The notes beneath the pieces are model-generated. The model worked only from the letters and a program-made list of their open reading frames with translations, was not told the DNA's origin and did no database searches. Below, in pieces: positions 1 to 7,654 of a DNA stretch of 11,664 nucleotides. Source of the stretch: an uncultured Rhodocyclaceae bacterium (GTDB taxonomy: Bacteria > Pseudomonadota > Gammaproteobacteria > Burkholderiales > Rhodocyclaceae); contig CAIYZZ010000343.1 of NCBI GenBank assembly GCA_903930805.1, forward strand, positions 1 to 11,664. Direction: 5' to 3'. Each line of letters opens with the position of its first letter. The first letter of the stretch is position 1. The position numbers and the translations under genes are program-made.

Positions 1-553
1 CCAGCCGTGTCGCCAGCAGTGCGTGGGCGCGATTGCGCCAGTCGTTGAAGTCGCCGGCGATTACGAGCGGGGCATCCGGCGGCACGCTGGTTTCGATGTG
101 CGTCGCCAGCGCATCGAGCTGGTGGCGGCGCGAACGTCCAAAGAGGGAGAGGTGTGCGCAAACACAATGCAGCGGCACGGCCAGCCCCGGTACGGCAATC
201 GCGCAATGCAACAGACCGCGTTTCTCAAAACGGATGCGTGTTACATCCTGGTTGTGCGAAGCGATGATGGGAAAGCGTGCGAGGATCGCATTGCCGTGGT
301 GGCCGTGGTCATACACCATATTGTGACCGTAGGCATGATTGGCCCAGACCCCTTCAGCGAGAAACTCGTGCTGCGGCTGCACCGGCCAGTCCGCATGCTG
401 CGCCGCGTGCCGCAGGTGCTGGCCCTGCACCTCCTGCAAGAAGACGATGTCGGCATTCAGCGCACGCAAGCGCTCGCGCAATTCATGCACCACCATGCGG
501 CGGTTGAATTGCGAAAAACCCTTGTGGATGTTCCAGGTGGCGATGGAGAGCAT
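1..553 (-). CDS. Endonuclease/exonuclease/phosphatase (EEP) family protein, partial (C-terminus beyond left edge)
   Basis: Reading the minus strand from the ATG at 553-551 gives an uninterrupted 184-residue frame to the window edge. The EEP (DNase I-like) fold motifs are visible in order: TWNIHKG with metal-binding Asn8, FLQEV with Glu41, GNAILARFPI, an AHLSLFGRSRRHQL segment around the middle, and GDFNDW with Asp168 and Asn170. The family's final SDH-type catalytic His motif would lie outside the window. Members are Mg-dependent phosphodiesterases acting on nucleic acids or phospholipid-type substrates; the actual substrate cannot be told from sequence. The piece resembles the YbhP-like proteins often found beside a cardiolipin synthase gene, but that neighbour would be out of view. 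There is no Shine-Dalgarno sequence; instead a TAGAAT box lies 8 nt before the ATG, suggesting a leaderless or nearly leaderless message. The gene follows the DUF2442 gene on the same strand after a 70-nt gap holding a repeat copy. Confidence 0.88.
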   Translation of the reverse strand, partial: MLSIATWNIHKGFSQFNRRMVVHELRERLRALNADIVFLQEVQGQHLRHAAQHADWPVQPQHEFLAEGVWANHAYGHNMVYDHGHHGNAILARFPIIASHNQDVTRIRFEKRGLLHCAIAVPGLAVPLHCVCAHLSLFGRSRRHQLDALATHIETSVPPDAPLVIAGDFNDWRNRAHALLATRL

Positions 554-561
554 TTGCGGCG

Positions 562-567
562 ATTCTA
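562..567 (-). promoter_or_regulatory. Candidate -10 box (TAGAAT) for the EEP gene
   Basis: The minus strand reads TAGAAT here, 8 nt before the ATG at 553. Transcription from it would start at or next to the start codon. No good TTGACA-like -35 sits 16-18 bp upstream; that position falls inside repeat copy 1 (574-595). The box is a sequence match only. Confidence 0.4.
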
Positions 568-573
568 AGCCGC

Positions 574-595
574 AAAGTCGGCGCTGACGGGACGG
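574..595 (+). repeat. Intergenic repeat, copy 1
   Basis: This is an exact copy of the 22-bp motif AAA + GTCGGCGCTGACGGGACGG. It lies between the DUF2442 stop and the EEP start. Copy 2 is identical over all 22 bp; copies 3 and 4 differ at two and one positions. The inner GTCGG/CTGAC is an imperfect dyad. On the minus strand the copy sits just upstream of the TAGAAT box of the EEP gene. Confidence 0.8.
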
Positions 596-623
596 TGCCT
601 AGGCAGCTGCCAGGGCCAAAAAG

Positions 624-878
624 TCAGGCTGCAATCCGATTAAACCGCGTGCGATCACCCATGCCCATGAGCAGCCCACTAACACTGATGTCCTCATCGA
701 GCTCATCCCAATGGATGCCGGTGCCGCTGCCGGAAAATTCGTAGTGCTGACGTTGTTCGGGGGCGGCGGCCAGCAGGCGGGGGAAATAGGCCAATGGCAC
801 GCCAAGTTTGCGGCCATCCGCGAGCGTGACCCACATCATGTTGCTGTCGAAGCTGAGTTCAGTCGCCGAAGTGTTCAT
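624..878 (-). CDS. DUF2442 domain-containing protein
   Basis: This 84-residue protein matches the DUF2442 family along its whole length. The features are a central LADGRKLGVPLAYFPRLL segment, an APEQRQ turn, and a C-terminal GTGIHWDELDEDISVSGLL signature. The function of the family is unknown; members are small cytosolic proteins often encoded directly after a DUF4160 gene, and the pair has been likened to toxin-antitoxin modules without firm proof. The start was set at the ATG at 878 because an AAAGG ribosome-binding sequence lies about 7 nt upstream and because the DUF2442 homology begins soon after it; a longer in-frame start at 917 would run into the preceding DUF4160 remnant. The reading frame is intact, so the gene may still be expressed although its usual partner is broken. 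Confidence 0.82.
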   Translation of the reverse strand: MNTSATELSFDSNMMWVTLADGRKLGVPLAYFPRLLAAAPEQRQHYEFSGSGTGIHWDELDEDISVSGLLMGMGDRTRFNRIAA

Positions 879-984
879 GCCATGCCCTTTCGAGTTGTTC
901 CTGACCACTTGAGCCATGTCGGTCAGTTCGTGTGCCGCGAATCCGATATTTTCTGCTGCTACAGGGTCGAGCTACAACCGGCAT
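859..984 (-). pseudogene. Degenerate DUF4160 gene (internal deletion plus frameshift)
   Basis: Three stretches of DUF4160-like sequence are recognisable on the minus strand. At the start is ATG CCG GTT GTA (MPVV), the usual N-terminus, behind a purine-rich GGAGAG. A middle segment in the +1 frame reads LDPVAAENIGFAAHELTD followed by MAQVVRN, like the family's C-terminal half. Back in the original frame, EQLERAWHEHFGD and a TGA stop match the usual C-terminus. About half of the family's ~80-90 residues, including the HVHV-type region, is missing. The first and last parts share one frame, so a 41-codon ORF remains open from ATG to TGA, but its middle is out of register. Its stop overlaps the DUF2442 start by 20 nt, as in intact pairs where translation is coupled. 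Family assignment is from memory of the consensus. Confidence 0.62.
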
Positions 985-1013
985 ACCATCTCTCCGCCCC
1001 ATCCGATGGTTCG

Positions 1014-1019
1014 ATTCTA
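1014..1019 (-). promoter_or_regulatory. Candidate -10 box (TAGAAT) for the DUF4160 remnant/DUF2442 pair
   Basis: The minus strand reads CTAGAATCG here, 29 nt upstream of the ATG at 984. The same TAGAATCG octamer precedes the EEP gene. The -35 region (around 1037-1042, TTTTTA on the minus strand) is weak. Repeat copy 2 begins 27 bp further upstream. Confidence 0.4.
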
Positions 1020-1046
1020 GCGCCTCGGTGCCGGCTTAAAAAATGA

Positions 1047-1068
1047 AAAGTCGGCGCTGACGGGACGG
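1047..1068 (+). repeat. Intergenic repeat, copy 2
   Basis: This copy is identical to copy 1 over 22 bp (AAA + GTCGGCGCTGACGGGACGG), with one extra A at the left. It lies upstream of the DUF4160/DUF2442 pair and about 350 bp upstream of the kinase-GGDEF gene. With copy 3, in the same orientation, it brackets that gene. Confidence 0.8.
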
Positions 1069-1414
1069 CAACTCTCGGCGTCATGACCCGACGCTGGCAA
1101 TTCGTCTCCAAACCCGTCGTTCACCCTGACAGGTGGTCGAAAGCAGCTACGCAACTGGGACCTCCATTTCTCCGGGTCCAAGCTTGGTTGTGCGGCGACT
1201 TGCTGCCGCTGGGGAGTATTTTCGCGGGGTCGGCACACAACCCATGAATAGCCACTTTCACTCTTCAGCCGATTTCCCACCCCATTGAGGCGATTCATTT
1301 CCGTCGTTGCCAGGAAGCAAATTATCGGTCGTGGGTACCAATACTCAGAGGACTGCCGGCAGGACTAGTCAGTTGTATGCACCGAATAACTGCTCAGCGT
1401 AGTATGGCGAGACG

Positions 1415-4400
1415 ATGCCGATTTTCGCCGTGCCGAACGAACCTCGCCCCAACGAACACACTGCTTACTCTCAAAGGATGCGCCAGATGTTTCAGCTTGA
1501 AGGCTACAACATTCAGACAAAGATTTACGAGAGCGGACATAGCCAGGTGTTTCGTGGTCGGCGGAAACGTGACGGACTACCCGTCGTAATAAAGGCGCCG
1601 TCGTCGGATAACTTTTCGGTTCGGGAAAATCTGCGCTACCAGAACGAATATAACCTGCTGGCTGCCCTGCAATTAAGTCGGATTATCCGCGTTCACAACC
1701 TCGTTCAGTATCGCTCTGGGTTTGCCATTATTGAGGAGGACTACGGCGCGTGCGATTTGAATCAATGGCTGAATGAGAAAAGCATGGCGCCGTCGGAGTT
1801 CCTGACGGTTGCCATCCAAATGGCCGAAGGGCTGGCCCAGATGCATGACCACGGCATCATTCACAAAGATATCAATCCTGCTAACGTCCTTGTCCATCCC
1901 GAGACGGCGGAGGTGAAACTCACCGATTTCGGGCTATCCACCTTGATAGGGGTTGAAACCCTGGAAGCTTGCGCTCCGAATCTGATCGAGGGCACTTTGC
2001 CCTACGTGTCACCAGAACAGACCGGCCGAATGAACCGCGCTGTTGATTACCGCACCGATCTCTACTCACTGGGGGCGTGCTACTACCAGATGTTGATCGG
2101 AACCCCGCCTTTTGTGAGCGACGATCCGCTAGAGATGGTGCATTGCCATATTGCCCGCTTGCCAGTTTCCCCCGCTGCACTCAACGCCAAGATTCCGCCG
2201 GCTCTGTCGAACTTGGTAATGAAATTGCTTGAAAAAAAGGCTGAGGATCGCTACCAGAGCGCCAATGGGGTACTGCAAGATTTATTGGCGCTGCAGACAT
2301 CTATGCGTGCAGGTGATCTGATGCCGAAAATGGAATTGGGACGAGATGATGTGTCGATAAAATTTCAAGTCGCGCACCATCTTTATGGCCGCGACCAAGA
2401 AACCCGACAACTACTAGAGGCATTTGATCGTGTTTCCGCAGGGCGTTCGGAACTGCTCTTGGTTGGAGGGTATTCAGGCATCGGCAAGACGTCACTGGTC
2501 AACGAAGTGCAAAAGTCGCTAGTGCGGCAGCGCGGCTATTTTATCGCCGGCAAACATGATCAATTCCAACGCGATATTCCTTTTTCCGCACTGATTCAGG
2601 CGTTTCGCCGGTTGGTGAGCCAGATTCTGACCGAGCGAGAAGAGCAAATTCAGCACTGGCGCGAAGCGTTAGGTACCACACTGGGCAACAATGCCCAAGT
2701 AATCATCGACGTGATTCCGAATGTGGAATGGATCATGGGTCCGCAACCACCGGTGCCTGAATTGGGTGCTACCGAGGCACAAAATCGTTTTAGCCGGTCG
2801 TTTCAGCAGTTCATCGCCGTGTTCGCACGCCCGGAACATCCGTTGGTTGTCTTCCTTGATGATTTGCAATGGGCCGATGCACCATCGCTCGCACTGATGG
2901 GTCTTCTGTGCGCCAACCCGGATAGCCACAATCTGCTGATTATCGGCGCCTATCGAGACAACGAAGTTTCGGCATCTCATCCGCTGACCCTGACCCTAAA
3001 CCGCATTCGGGACGAGGGCGCTGCGGTTCAGCCTATTTTGCTTGGCCCACTGTCGCCCATTGATCTGAACCAGATGACGGCCGATACGCTGCATCAACCG
3101 CAGACAAATACTCGGGAACTGTCACAACTGCTGCTGCAGAAAACCGGAGGCAATCCCTTTTTTGTCACACAGCTTCTCAAGGAAATTCACGATCAGGGCT
3201 GGTTACGGCTGGATCCGACGAGCGGCGGTTGGCAGTGGGAGATCGCGCAGATTGAAGCAGCCGGGATGACCGATAACGTAGTGGATCTGATGACGGGAAA
3301 AATCGCTCGGATGAGTCTTTTGACACAGCAGGCGCTCAAGATTGCCGCCTGTATCGGCAACCGTTTTGAATTGGCCTTACTCGCCGAGATTCAGCACCGG
3401 AGCGAAATCGATACCGGCAGTGATCTGTGGGAGGCTATTCAGGAAGGACTGGTGCTGACGACCAATAAGACGGAGTTCCGGTTCCTGCATGACCGGGTCC
3501 AGCAGGCGGCCTATTCGTTGATTTCTCCAGTGGAGATTGGACCACTGCATCTGAACATTGGCCGCCAACTCAGGCGGCGTACGAGCCAGGAAGAACTTGA
3601 CGAGCGCATATTCGACATTGTGGGTCATCTGAATGCTGCTATGGCCCTTATTGATGACCCCGACGAACGATTTCAATGTTCCTTGCTCAACCTTAAGGCC
3701 GGACGCAAGGCCAAAGCCTCGACCGCCTATGAATCAGCGCGGCAACATTTTCAGGTTGCGGTAGATCTACTGGGGGCAGATTGCTGGTCGGTGCGTCACC
3801 ATCACACTATGGAGGTTATCCGCGAGCGGGCAGATGTCGCCTATCTATTGGGCGGGTTTGCTGAAGCGGAAGCCGACCTTGACGACGCAATGACCCATGC
3901 CGCAACCCGCTACGATCAGGCTGACATCTATCTGCAAAAGATAATTCAGTACAACCAGCTAGGGAGGTACAACGATCTGGTTGATGTGGCGCGAACAGCC
4001 CTGTCCCTGTTTGGGGTGATCTTGCCCAACCAGTACGACGAGGTGGGGTTGCAAGCTGATTTTGAGCGGCAGATTGCCGAGTATTCCAGTTTGCTGAACC
4101 AGCGCTCAATTGCCGACATCATCGGATTGAACGATGTGACTGACCAAGAGCAGGACAGCATCATCCGACTGATGGCAATTCTGACCGATGGCACCTTCAT
4201 TGCTATTCCAAGCTTGTTCCCTCATGTGGTCATGGAAGTGGTCAACAGGTCGATCCGTTACGGTCACAACGCCATGTCCGCGATTGGATTTGCCTGGGCG
4301 ACGGTGATCATCGTCCGCCAATTCGGGAACTATCAGGATGCCTATGCGCTAGGCACGTTGGCGATGCGCCTAATTGAGCGTTATCCGAACCCACGAATTC

Positions 4401-6532
4401 GGGCACAGGTCACCTTTCTGTACGCAGTCTGCTCCCTGCACTGGGTGAAGCCGCTCGAGACGCAGATCGAGGTTTATCACCAGGCGTATCAGTACGGAAT
4501 AGAGAACGGCAATCTGGTCTTCGCCGGCTATGCCAGAACCATGATTCCCAAGACCACGCTAGCTGCGGTAACTGTTGAGAAGGCGCTGGAGGAATGCGCT
4601 ATCAGTCTGGAGTTCTATGCCAACAGCGGTTCGCCGTTCCTGATGAGCGAGCGGTTCTGCCAACTCTTTCTGCAGCGACTTCAGGGAGATGGACAGAGCC
4701 TCACTTCATTGAGTACGGACGAGATCGATGAAAACACTTGGCTGGAACATTGGCAGCAACCGGAAACTCTCTTTGGCCACGGTCTGGCCTATTTTCTGAA
4801 CTTCAAACTGCAGTTGCTTTACCTATTCGGTGAATGGCGGTCTGCCTGGGATTTTGCCAATGCCCATGCAGACTGGATGCAATACATTCCGATTCTGTAC
4901 GAAACAACCGTGTTCACCTTTTATCGCGCTCTGGCCGGGGTATCAATTTACGAACAGGCGGATGTGACGGAAAAAGAGGTGATCGTCCGGACTTTGGACG
5001 GGGCCATTGCTGACTTCACCCTGTGGACGGCCAACTGTCCGGATAACTATGCTTGGCAGGAGCAACTGCTGCGAGCGGAACAGGCCCGGATTGGTCGGCG
5101 ACCAAAAGATGCCCTCACCGGCTATGGTCAGGCTGCGGCGCTGGCCCGTCAGTATCACAGACCATCGGGGCAAGCACTAAGTCAGGAGCGGGCCGGGCGA
5201 CTCCATTTACACCTGGATCAGCGTAAACGCGCCAAGCCTGATCTTGAAGAAGCGGTTTTCCACTATTACCAGTGGGGAGCGACCGGCAAGGCCCACGCAC
5301 TGAATCAGGAATTTGCGGGGCTTTTGTCCAGCGCCACCCTAGCACGATCAGCCAGCACCTCGTCCAGCAACCAGGGCACCACGATTATTTCCACCCACCG
5401 GTTGGACCTCGACACGGTACTCAAGGCATCGCTCGCTCTGTCCGGCGAAATTCTGATCGACGGACTGCTGCAGAAATTGATCACAATTTTCATCGAAAAC
5501 GCTGGCGCTGAGCAAGGCTATCTGCTGATACCTGGCACGGAGGAATCTGAGCACTGGATGATCGCTGCCCAAGCCAGTGTGTTGGATCAAAATGCGCGAC
5601 TGGAGCGCATCCCGATGGAGACTACCACCACGGTCTGTGAGGCTGTCGTCCGTTATGTGATCCGCACCCGGCAAAGTTTGACGCTGGATGACGCTCTTCA
5701 GGATTCCGCCTTTGGCCGTGATCCCTATGTGCAACGACAAGGGGTTCGTTCGGTGTTGTGCCTGCCGTTGCTGGCGCAGAACCAGTTAAAGGCGGTGCTG
5801 TATCTGGAGAACAATCAACTGGCTGGTGCCTTTCTTCCGCGCCGTGTAGAGATTCTGAACATGCTTTCAGCGCAAGCCGCCATTGCCATTGAAAATGCTC
5901 AGCTTTATGAAAATCTCGAGCGTCAGGTGGCCGAACGTACCCGGGAACTTTCCGAAGCGAATCGGCGGTTGCAGCAATTGAGCGAGTGCGATGGCCTGAC
6001 GGGTATTGCCAACCGACGCAAATTTGATGCGGTTTGGGAAATGGAATGGCAGCGTGCGGTTCGTCAGAGGTTGCCATTAGCCGTCGCCATGATTGATGTT
6101 GATCATTTCAAAGCCTACAACGACCACTATGGGCATCAGGCCGGGGATGACTGTTTGCGGCAGGTAGCGCAGGCGCTGGCGACCACAGCGCAGAGAAGCA
6201 GTGATCTGGTGGCGCGTTATGGCGGTGAGGAGTTTGTGGTAGTTCTGCCAAGTCTTACTGCACAGCAGGCTCTTCATGTTGCGGAGCGACTTCGGGCGGC
6301 GGTTGCAGATTTGAGCATTCCACATTCAGGAAACAGCGCCGCACCGGTAGTGACTGTTAGCATAGGCGTGGCTTGGCGAACGCCTGGACTGAACGCCCTG
6401 GCCAGCGATCAACTGCTTGAAGCCGACACCCTTTTGTATCAAGCCAAGAATCAGGGGAGGAACAGCGTTGCGTCGAGAGTTGACTCGGCTTCAGACGATT
6501 TGTCTGTACAGCGCAACTTGTCCCCGGATTGA
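1415..6532 (+). CDS. Multidomain signalling protein: Ser/Thr kinase - STAND AAA ATPase - TPR-like - GAF - GGDEF diguanylate cyclase
   Basis: This 1705-residue protein combines five modules. A Hanks-type Ser/Thr kinase spans ~30-295, with VVIK (Lys60), Glu78, the HKDINPAN catalytic loop (Asp152, Asn157), DFG at 171-173, SPE at 199-201 and DLYSLG at 215-220. The glycine loop is unusual (ESGHSQVFRG), as is common in this branch. An AAA_16/STAND ATPase starts at ~323, with Walker A GGYSGIGKTS (351-360) and Walker B VVFLDDLQWAD (478-488); a winged-helix-like part lies at ~630-720. A helical TPR-like region covers ~740-1310. A GAF domain (~1350-1490) and a short coiled coil (~1492-1525) lead to a GGDEF domain (~1525-1690) with metal-binding Asp1561 (MIDVDHFK), active-site GGEEF at 1603-1607 and inhibitory-site RSSD at 1594-1597. 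No signal peptide or membrane segment is seen, so it is probably cytosolic. Predicted roles are protein phosphorylation, NTP-gated switching and c-di-GMP synthesis. The start is uncertain: ATG at 1487 has a better AAAGG site and still keeps the kinase domain whole. The gene is less GC-rich than its neighbours. Confidence 0.92.
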   Translation: MPIFAVPNEPRPNEHTAYSQRMRQMFQLEGYNIQTKIYESGHSQVFRGRRKRDGLPVVIKAPSSDNFSVRENLRYQNEYNLLAALQLSRIIRVHNLVQYRSGFAIIEEDYGACDLNQWLNEKSMAPSEFLTVAIQMAEGLAQMHDHGIIHKDINPANVLVHPETAEVKLTDFGLSTLIGVETLEACAPNLIEGTLPYVSPEQTGRMNRAVDYRTDLYSLGACYYQMLIGTPPFVSDDPLEMVHCHIARLPVSPAALNAKIPPALSNLVMKLLEKKAEDRYQSANGVLQDLLALQTSMRAGDLMPKMELGRDDVSIKFQVAHHLYGRDQETRQLLEAFDRVSAGRSELLLVGGYSGIGKTSLVNEVQKSLVRQRGYFIAGKHDQFQRDIPFSALIQAFRRLVSQILTEREEQIQHWREALGTTLGNNAQVIIDVIPNVEWIMGPQPPVPELGATEAQNRFSRSFQQFIAVFARPEHPLVVFLDDLQWADAPSLALMGLLCANPDSHNLLIIGAYRDNEVSASHPLTLTLNRIRDEGAAVQPILLGPLSPIDLNQMTADTLHQPQTNTRELSQLLLQKTGGNPFFVTQLLKEIHDQGWLRLDPTSGGWQWEIAQIEAAGMTDNVVDLMTGKIARMSLLTQQALKIAACIGNRFELALLAEIQHRSEIDTGSDLWEAIQEGLVLTTNKTEFRFLHDRVQQAAYSLISPVEIGPLHLNIGRQLRRRTSQEELDERIFDIVGHLNAAMALIDDPDERFQCSLLNLKAGRKAKASTAYESARQHFQVAVDLLGADCWSVRHHHTMEVIRERADVAYLLGGFAEAEADLDDAMTHAATRYDQADIYLQKIIQYNQLGRYNDLVDVARTALSLFGVILPNQYDEVGLQADFERQIAEYSSLLNQRSIADIIGLNDVTDQEQDSIIRLMAILTDGTFIAIPSLFPHVVMEVVNRSIRYGHNAMSAIGFAWATVIIVRQFGNYQDAYALGTLAMRLIERYPNPRIRAQVTFLYAVCSLHWVKPLETQIEVYHQAYQYGIENGNLVFAGYARTMIPKTTLAAVTVEKALEECAISLEFYANSGSPFLMSERFCQLFLQRLQGDGQSLTSLSTDEIDENTWLEHWQQPETLFGHGLAYFLNFKLQLLYLFGEWRSAWDFANAHADWMQYIPILYETTVFTFYRALAGVSIYEQADVTEKEVIVRTLDGAIADFTLWTANCPDNYAWQEQLLRAEQARIGRRPKDALTGYGQAAALARQYHRPSGQALSQERAGRLHLHLDQRKRAKPDLEEAVFHYYQWGATGKAHALNQEFAGLLSSATLARSASTSSSNQGTTIISTHRLDLDTVLKASLALSGEILIDGLLQKLITIFIENAGAEQGYLLIPGTEESEHWMIAAQASVLDQNARLERIPMETTTTVCEAVVRYVIRTRQSLTLDDALQDSAFGRDPYVQRQGVRSVLCLPLLAQNQLKAVLYLENNQLAGAFLPRRVEILNMLSAQAAIAIENAQLYENLERQVAERTRELSEANRRLQQLSECDGLTGIANRRKFDAVWEMEWQRAVRQRLPLAVAMIDVDHFKAYNDHYGHQAGDDCLRQVAQALATTAQRSSDLVARYGGEEFVVVLPSLTAQQALHVAERLRAAVADLSIPHSGNSAAPVVTVSIGVAWRTPGLNALASDQLLEADTLLYQAKNQGRNSVASRVDSASDDLSVQRNLSPD

Positions 6533-6687
6533 GTCATAGGGGGCATGCATTTATTTGATAATCATGCAGCGATTGTGAGTCGATAAAAGATCATCAGAAT
6601 GGCTGAGTCCAGCTCCAGCAAAAGCCACACGCATGGTTTGGCTAAATACTGCACGCCGCTCCTCAATCGGTAGGCGACAGGCTCAGA

Positions 6688-6711
6688 TCACGAGCGTCAA
6701 CTCACGAGCGT
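6688..6711 (+). repeat. Short tandem direct repeat TCACGAGCGT x2 (14-bp period)
   Basis: TCACGAGCGT occurs at 6688-6697 and again at 6702-6711. A period of 14 bp is not a helical turn multiple. It may be a chance duplication or a replication-slippage scar. Confidence 0.5.
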
Positions 6712-6782
6712 GGCACCCAGACCGAATGGCCGCTCATAAATTGCTCGGGAGACCGGAGTGGGCACGTAGACGTCTTCTAAGA

Positions 6783-6804
6783 AAAGTCGACGCTGGCGGG
6801 ACGG
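6783..6804 (+). repeat. Intergenic repeat, copy 3 (two mismatches)
   Basis: The sequence AAA + GTCGACGCTGGCGGGACGG differs from copies 1 and 2 at two positions. Its tail CGCTGGCGG recurs at 6819-6827, giving a partial second half-copy. It lies 50 bp upstream of the lgt start. TTCTAAG precedes both this copy and copy 1, at slightly different distances. Confidence 0.7.
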
Positions 6805-6841
6805 CTCAGGGAGTCACTCGCTGGCGGAACCGTTAATGCGG

Positions 6842-6847
6842 CAAAAT
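6842..6847 (+). promoter_or_regulatory. Candidate -10 box (CAAAAT) for lgt
   Basis: CAAAAT lies 6 nt before the lgt ATG at 6854, so transcription would begin at or near the A of the start codon. There is no Shine-Dalgarno sequence before that ATG, which fits a leaderless message. No clear -35 element is present. Confidence 0.35.
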
Positions 6848-6853
6848 GGCGTT

Positions 6854-7654
6854 ATGTTGATCCATCCCCAATTCGATCCCGTCGCCATCAGCCTCGGCCC
6901 GCTCGCCGTACGCTGGTATGGTTTGATGTATCTGGCCGGGTTTCTGGCCTTTCTCTGGCTTGGCAAGCGCCGCGCAGTGGCACAACCGTGGCATGGGCTG
7001 AGCGTGCAGCACGTGGATGACTTGCTGTTTTTCGGCGTGTTTGGCGTGGTGCTGGGCGGGCGTCTCGGGCAGGTGCTGTTCTACGAGCCGGCCTACTACT
7101 TGGCGCATCCGCTGGAAATCCTGGCGGTGTGGCAGGGCGGCATGAGTTTTCATGGCGGATTTCTCGGCGTGCTGGTGGCGATGGCGCTGTTCGGTCGCAA
7201 GCACCGTCTGGGTTTCTGGCAGATCACCGATTTCATCGCACCACTGGTGCCGATCGGATTGGGGCTTGGGCGCATCGGCAACTTCATCAATGGCGAGTTG
7301 TGGGGCCGTCCCACCAGCACCGACTTTTCGCTGGCGATGATCTTTCCGCGCGTCGATGCGCTGCCGCGCCATCCGTCGCAGCTCTATCAGGCGTTCGGCG
7401 AGGGCCTGCTGCTATTTCTACTGTTGTGGTGGTTCTCGGCGCAGGAACGGCCGCGCCGGCAGGTATCGGCGCTGTTTCTCATCGGTTACGGTGTCGCGCG
7501 CTGGTGCGGCGAGTATTTCCGCGAGCCCGATCACGGCATCTTCGGCCTGTCCTACACGGTCAGCATGGGGCAGTGGCTGTCGCTGCCGATGATTGTCATC
7601 GGCAGCGTAGTATTTGTAATGAGTTGTTCGTCAGAGGGGAAAAGGCAATTATGA
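6854..7654 (+). CDS. lgt: Prolipoprotein diacylglyceryl transferase Lgt
   Basis: Lgt moves the diacylglyceryl group of phosphatidylglycerol onto the lipobox cysteine of prolipoproteins, the first step of lipoprotein maturation in the inner membrane. This 266-residue protein has the family's usual length and many hydrophobic membrane spans. Key motifs are HGGFLG with His100, the family signature [17 protein letters not shown] starting near Gly139 (essential Arg140 and Asn143), HPSQLYQ at 173-179, and [11 protein letters not shown] near 217-225. The ATG at 6854 was chosen because the protein then begins [12 protein letters not shown], as betaproteobacterial Lgt proteins do; an upstream in-frame ATG at 6836 would add six atypical residues. 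The stop overlaps the start of the next gene by 4 bp (ATGA), so lgt leads a translationally coupled unit. Confidence 0.96.
   Translation: MLIHPQFDPVAISLGPLAVRWYGLMYLAGFLAFLWLGKRRAVAQPWHGLSVQHVDDLLFFGVFGVVLGGRLGQVLFYEPAYYLAHPLEILAVWQGGMSFHGGFLGVLVAMALFGRKHRLGFWQITDFIAPLVPIGLGLGRIGNFINGELWGRPTSTDFSLAMIFPRVDALPRHPSQLYQAFGEGLLLFLLLWWFSAQERPRRQVSALFLIGYGVARWCGEYFREPDHGIFGLSYTVSMGQWLSLPMIVIGSVVFVMSCSSEGKRQL

Larger units (their letters stand above)
985..1414. other. 430-bp gene-poor region between divergent genes
   Basis: The stretch separates the minus-strand DUF4160/DUF2442 pair from the plus-strand kinase-GGDEF gene. It holds a TAGAAT box (1014-1019), repeat copy 2 (1047-1068) and a perfect 10-bp palindrome CTGCCGGCAG (1353-1362). 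A 93-codon minus-strand frame at 1017-1298 resembles no family I know and runs through the repeat, so I do not call it. No RNA gene or insertion-sequence end is evident. A promoter for the kinase-GGDEF gene must lie in the right-hand part: TTGTAT (1373-1378) and TAGTAT (1400-1405) occur, but with a spacing of 21 bp, so no call is made. Confidence 0.6.
6533..6853. other. 321-bp intergenic region between the kinase-GGDEF gene and lgt
   Basis: The left part is AT-rich (around 6550-6600) and has no convincing intrinsic terminator: the only inverted arms seen, TGCAT/ATGCA near 6545-6575, are 5 bp with no T-run. It contains a 10-bp direct repeat (6688-6711), repeat copy 3 (6783-6804) and the candidate lgt -10 box. 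A 67-codon plus-strand frame at 6633-6836 crosses the repeat and resembles nothing known. No RNA gene is seen. Confidence 0.6.

Noticed and set aside
23..568. 181-codon plus-strand ORF over the left edge
   Set aside because: It is antisense to the EEP gene, whose catalytic motifs are clear on the minus strand.
596..611. Overlapping palindromes TGCCTAGGCA and GGCAGCTGCC after the DUF2442 gene
   Set aside because: They are perfect but short, would need a near-zero loop as hairpins, and no T-run follows on the minus strand.
1017..1298. 93-codon minus-strand ORF upstream of the DUF4160 remnant
   Set aside because: It resembles no family, has an arginine/proline-rich composition typical of chance frames, and is crossed by repeat copy 2.
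1353..1362. Palindrome CTGCCGGCAG as an operator of the kinase-GGDEF gene
   Set aside because: A single 10-bp GC-rich palindrome is expected by chance, and no promoter next to it could be defined.
6633..6836. 67-codon plus-strand ORF upstream of lgt
   Set aside because: It runs through repeat copy 3, has no recognisable domain, and no ribosome-binding site was seen.
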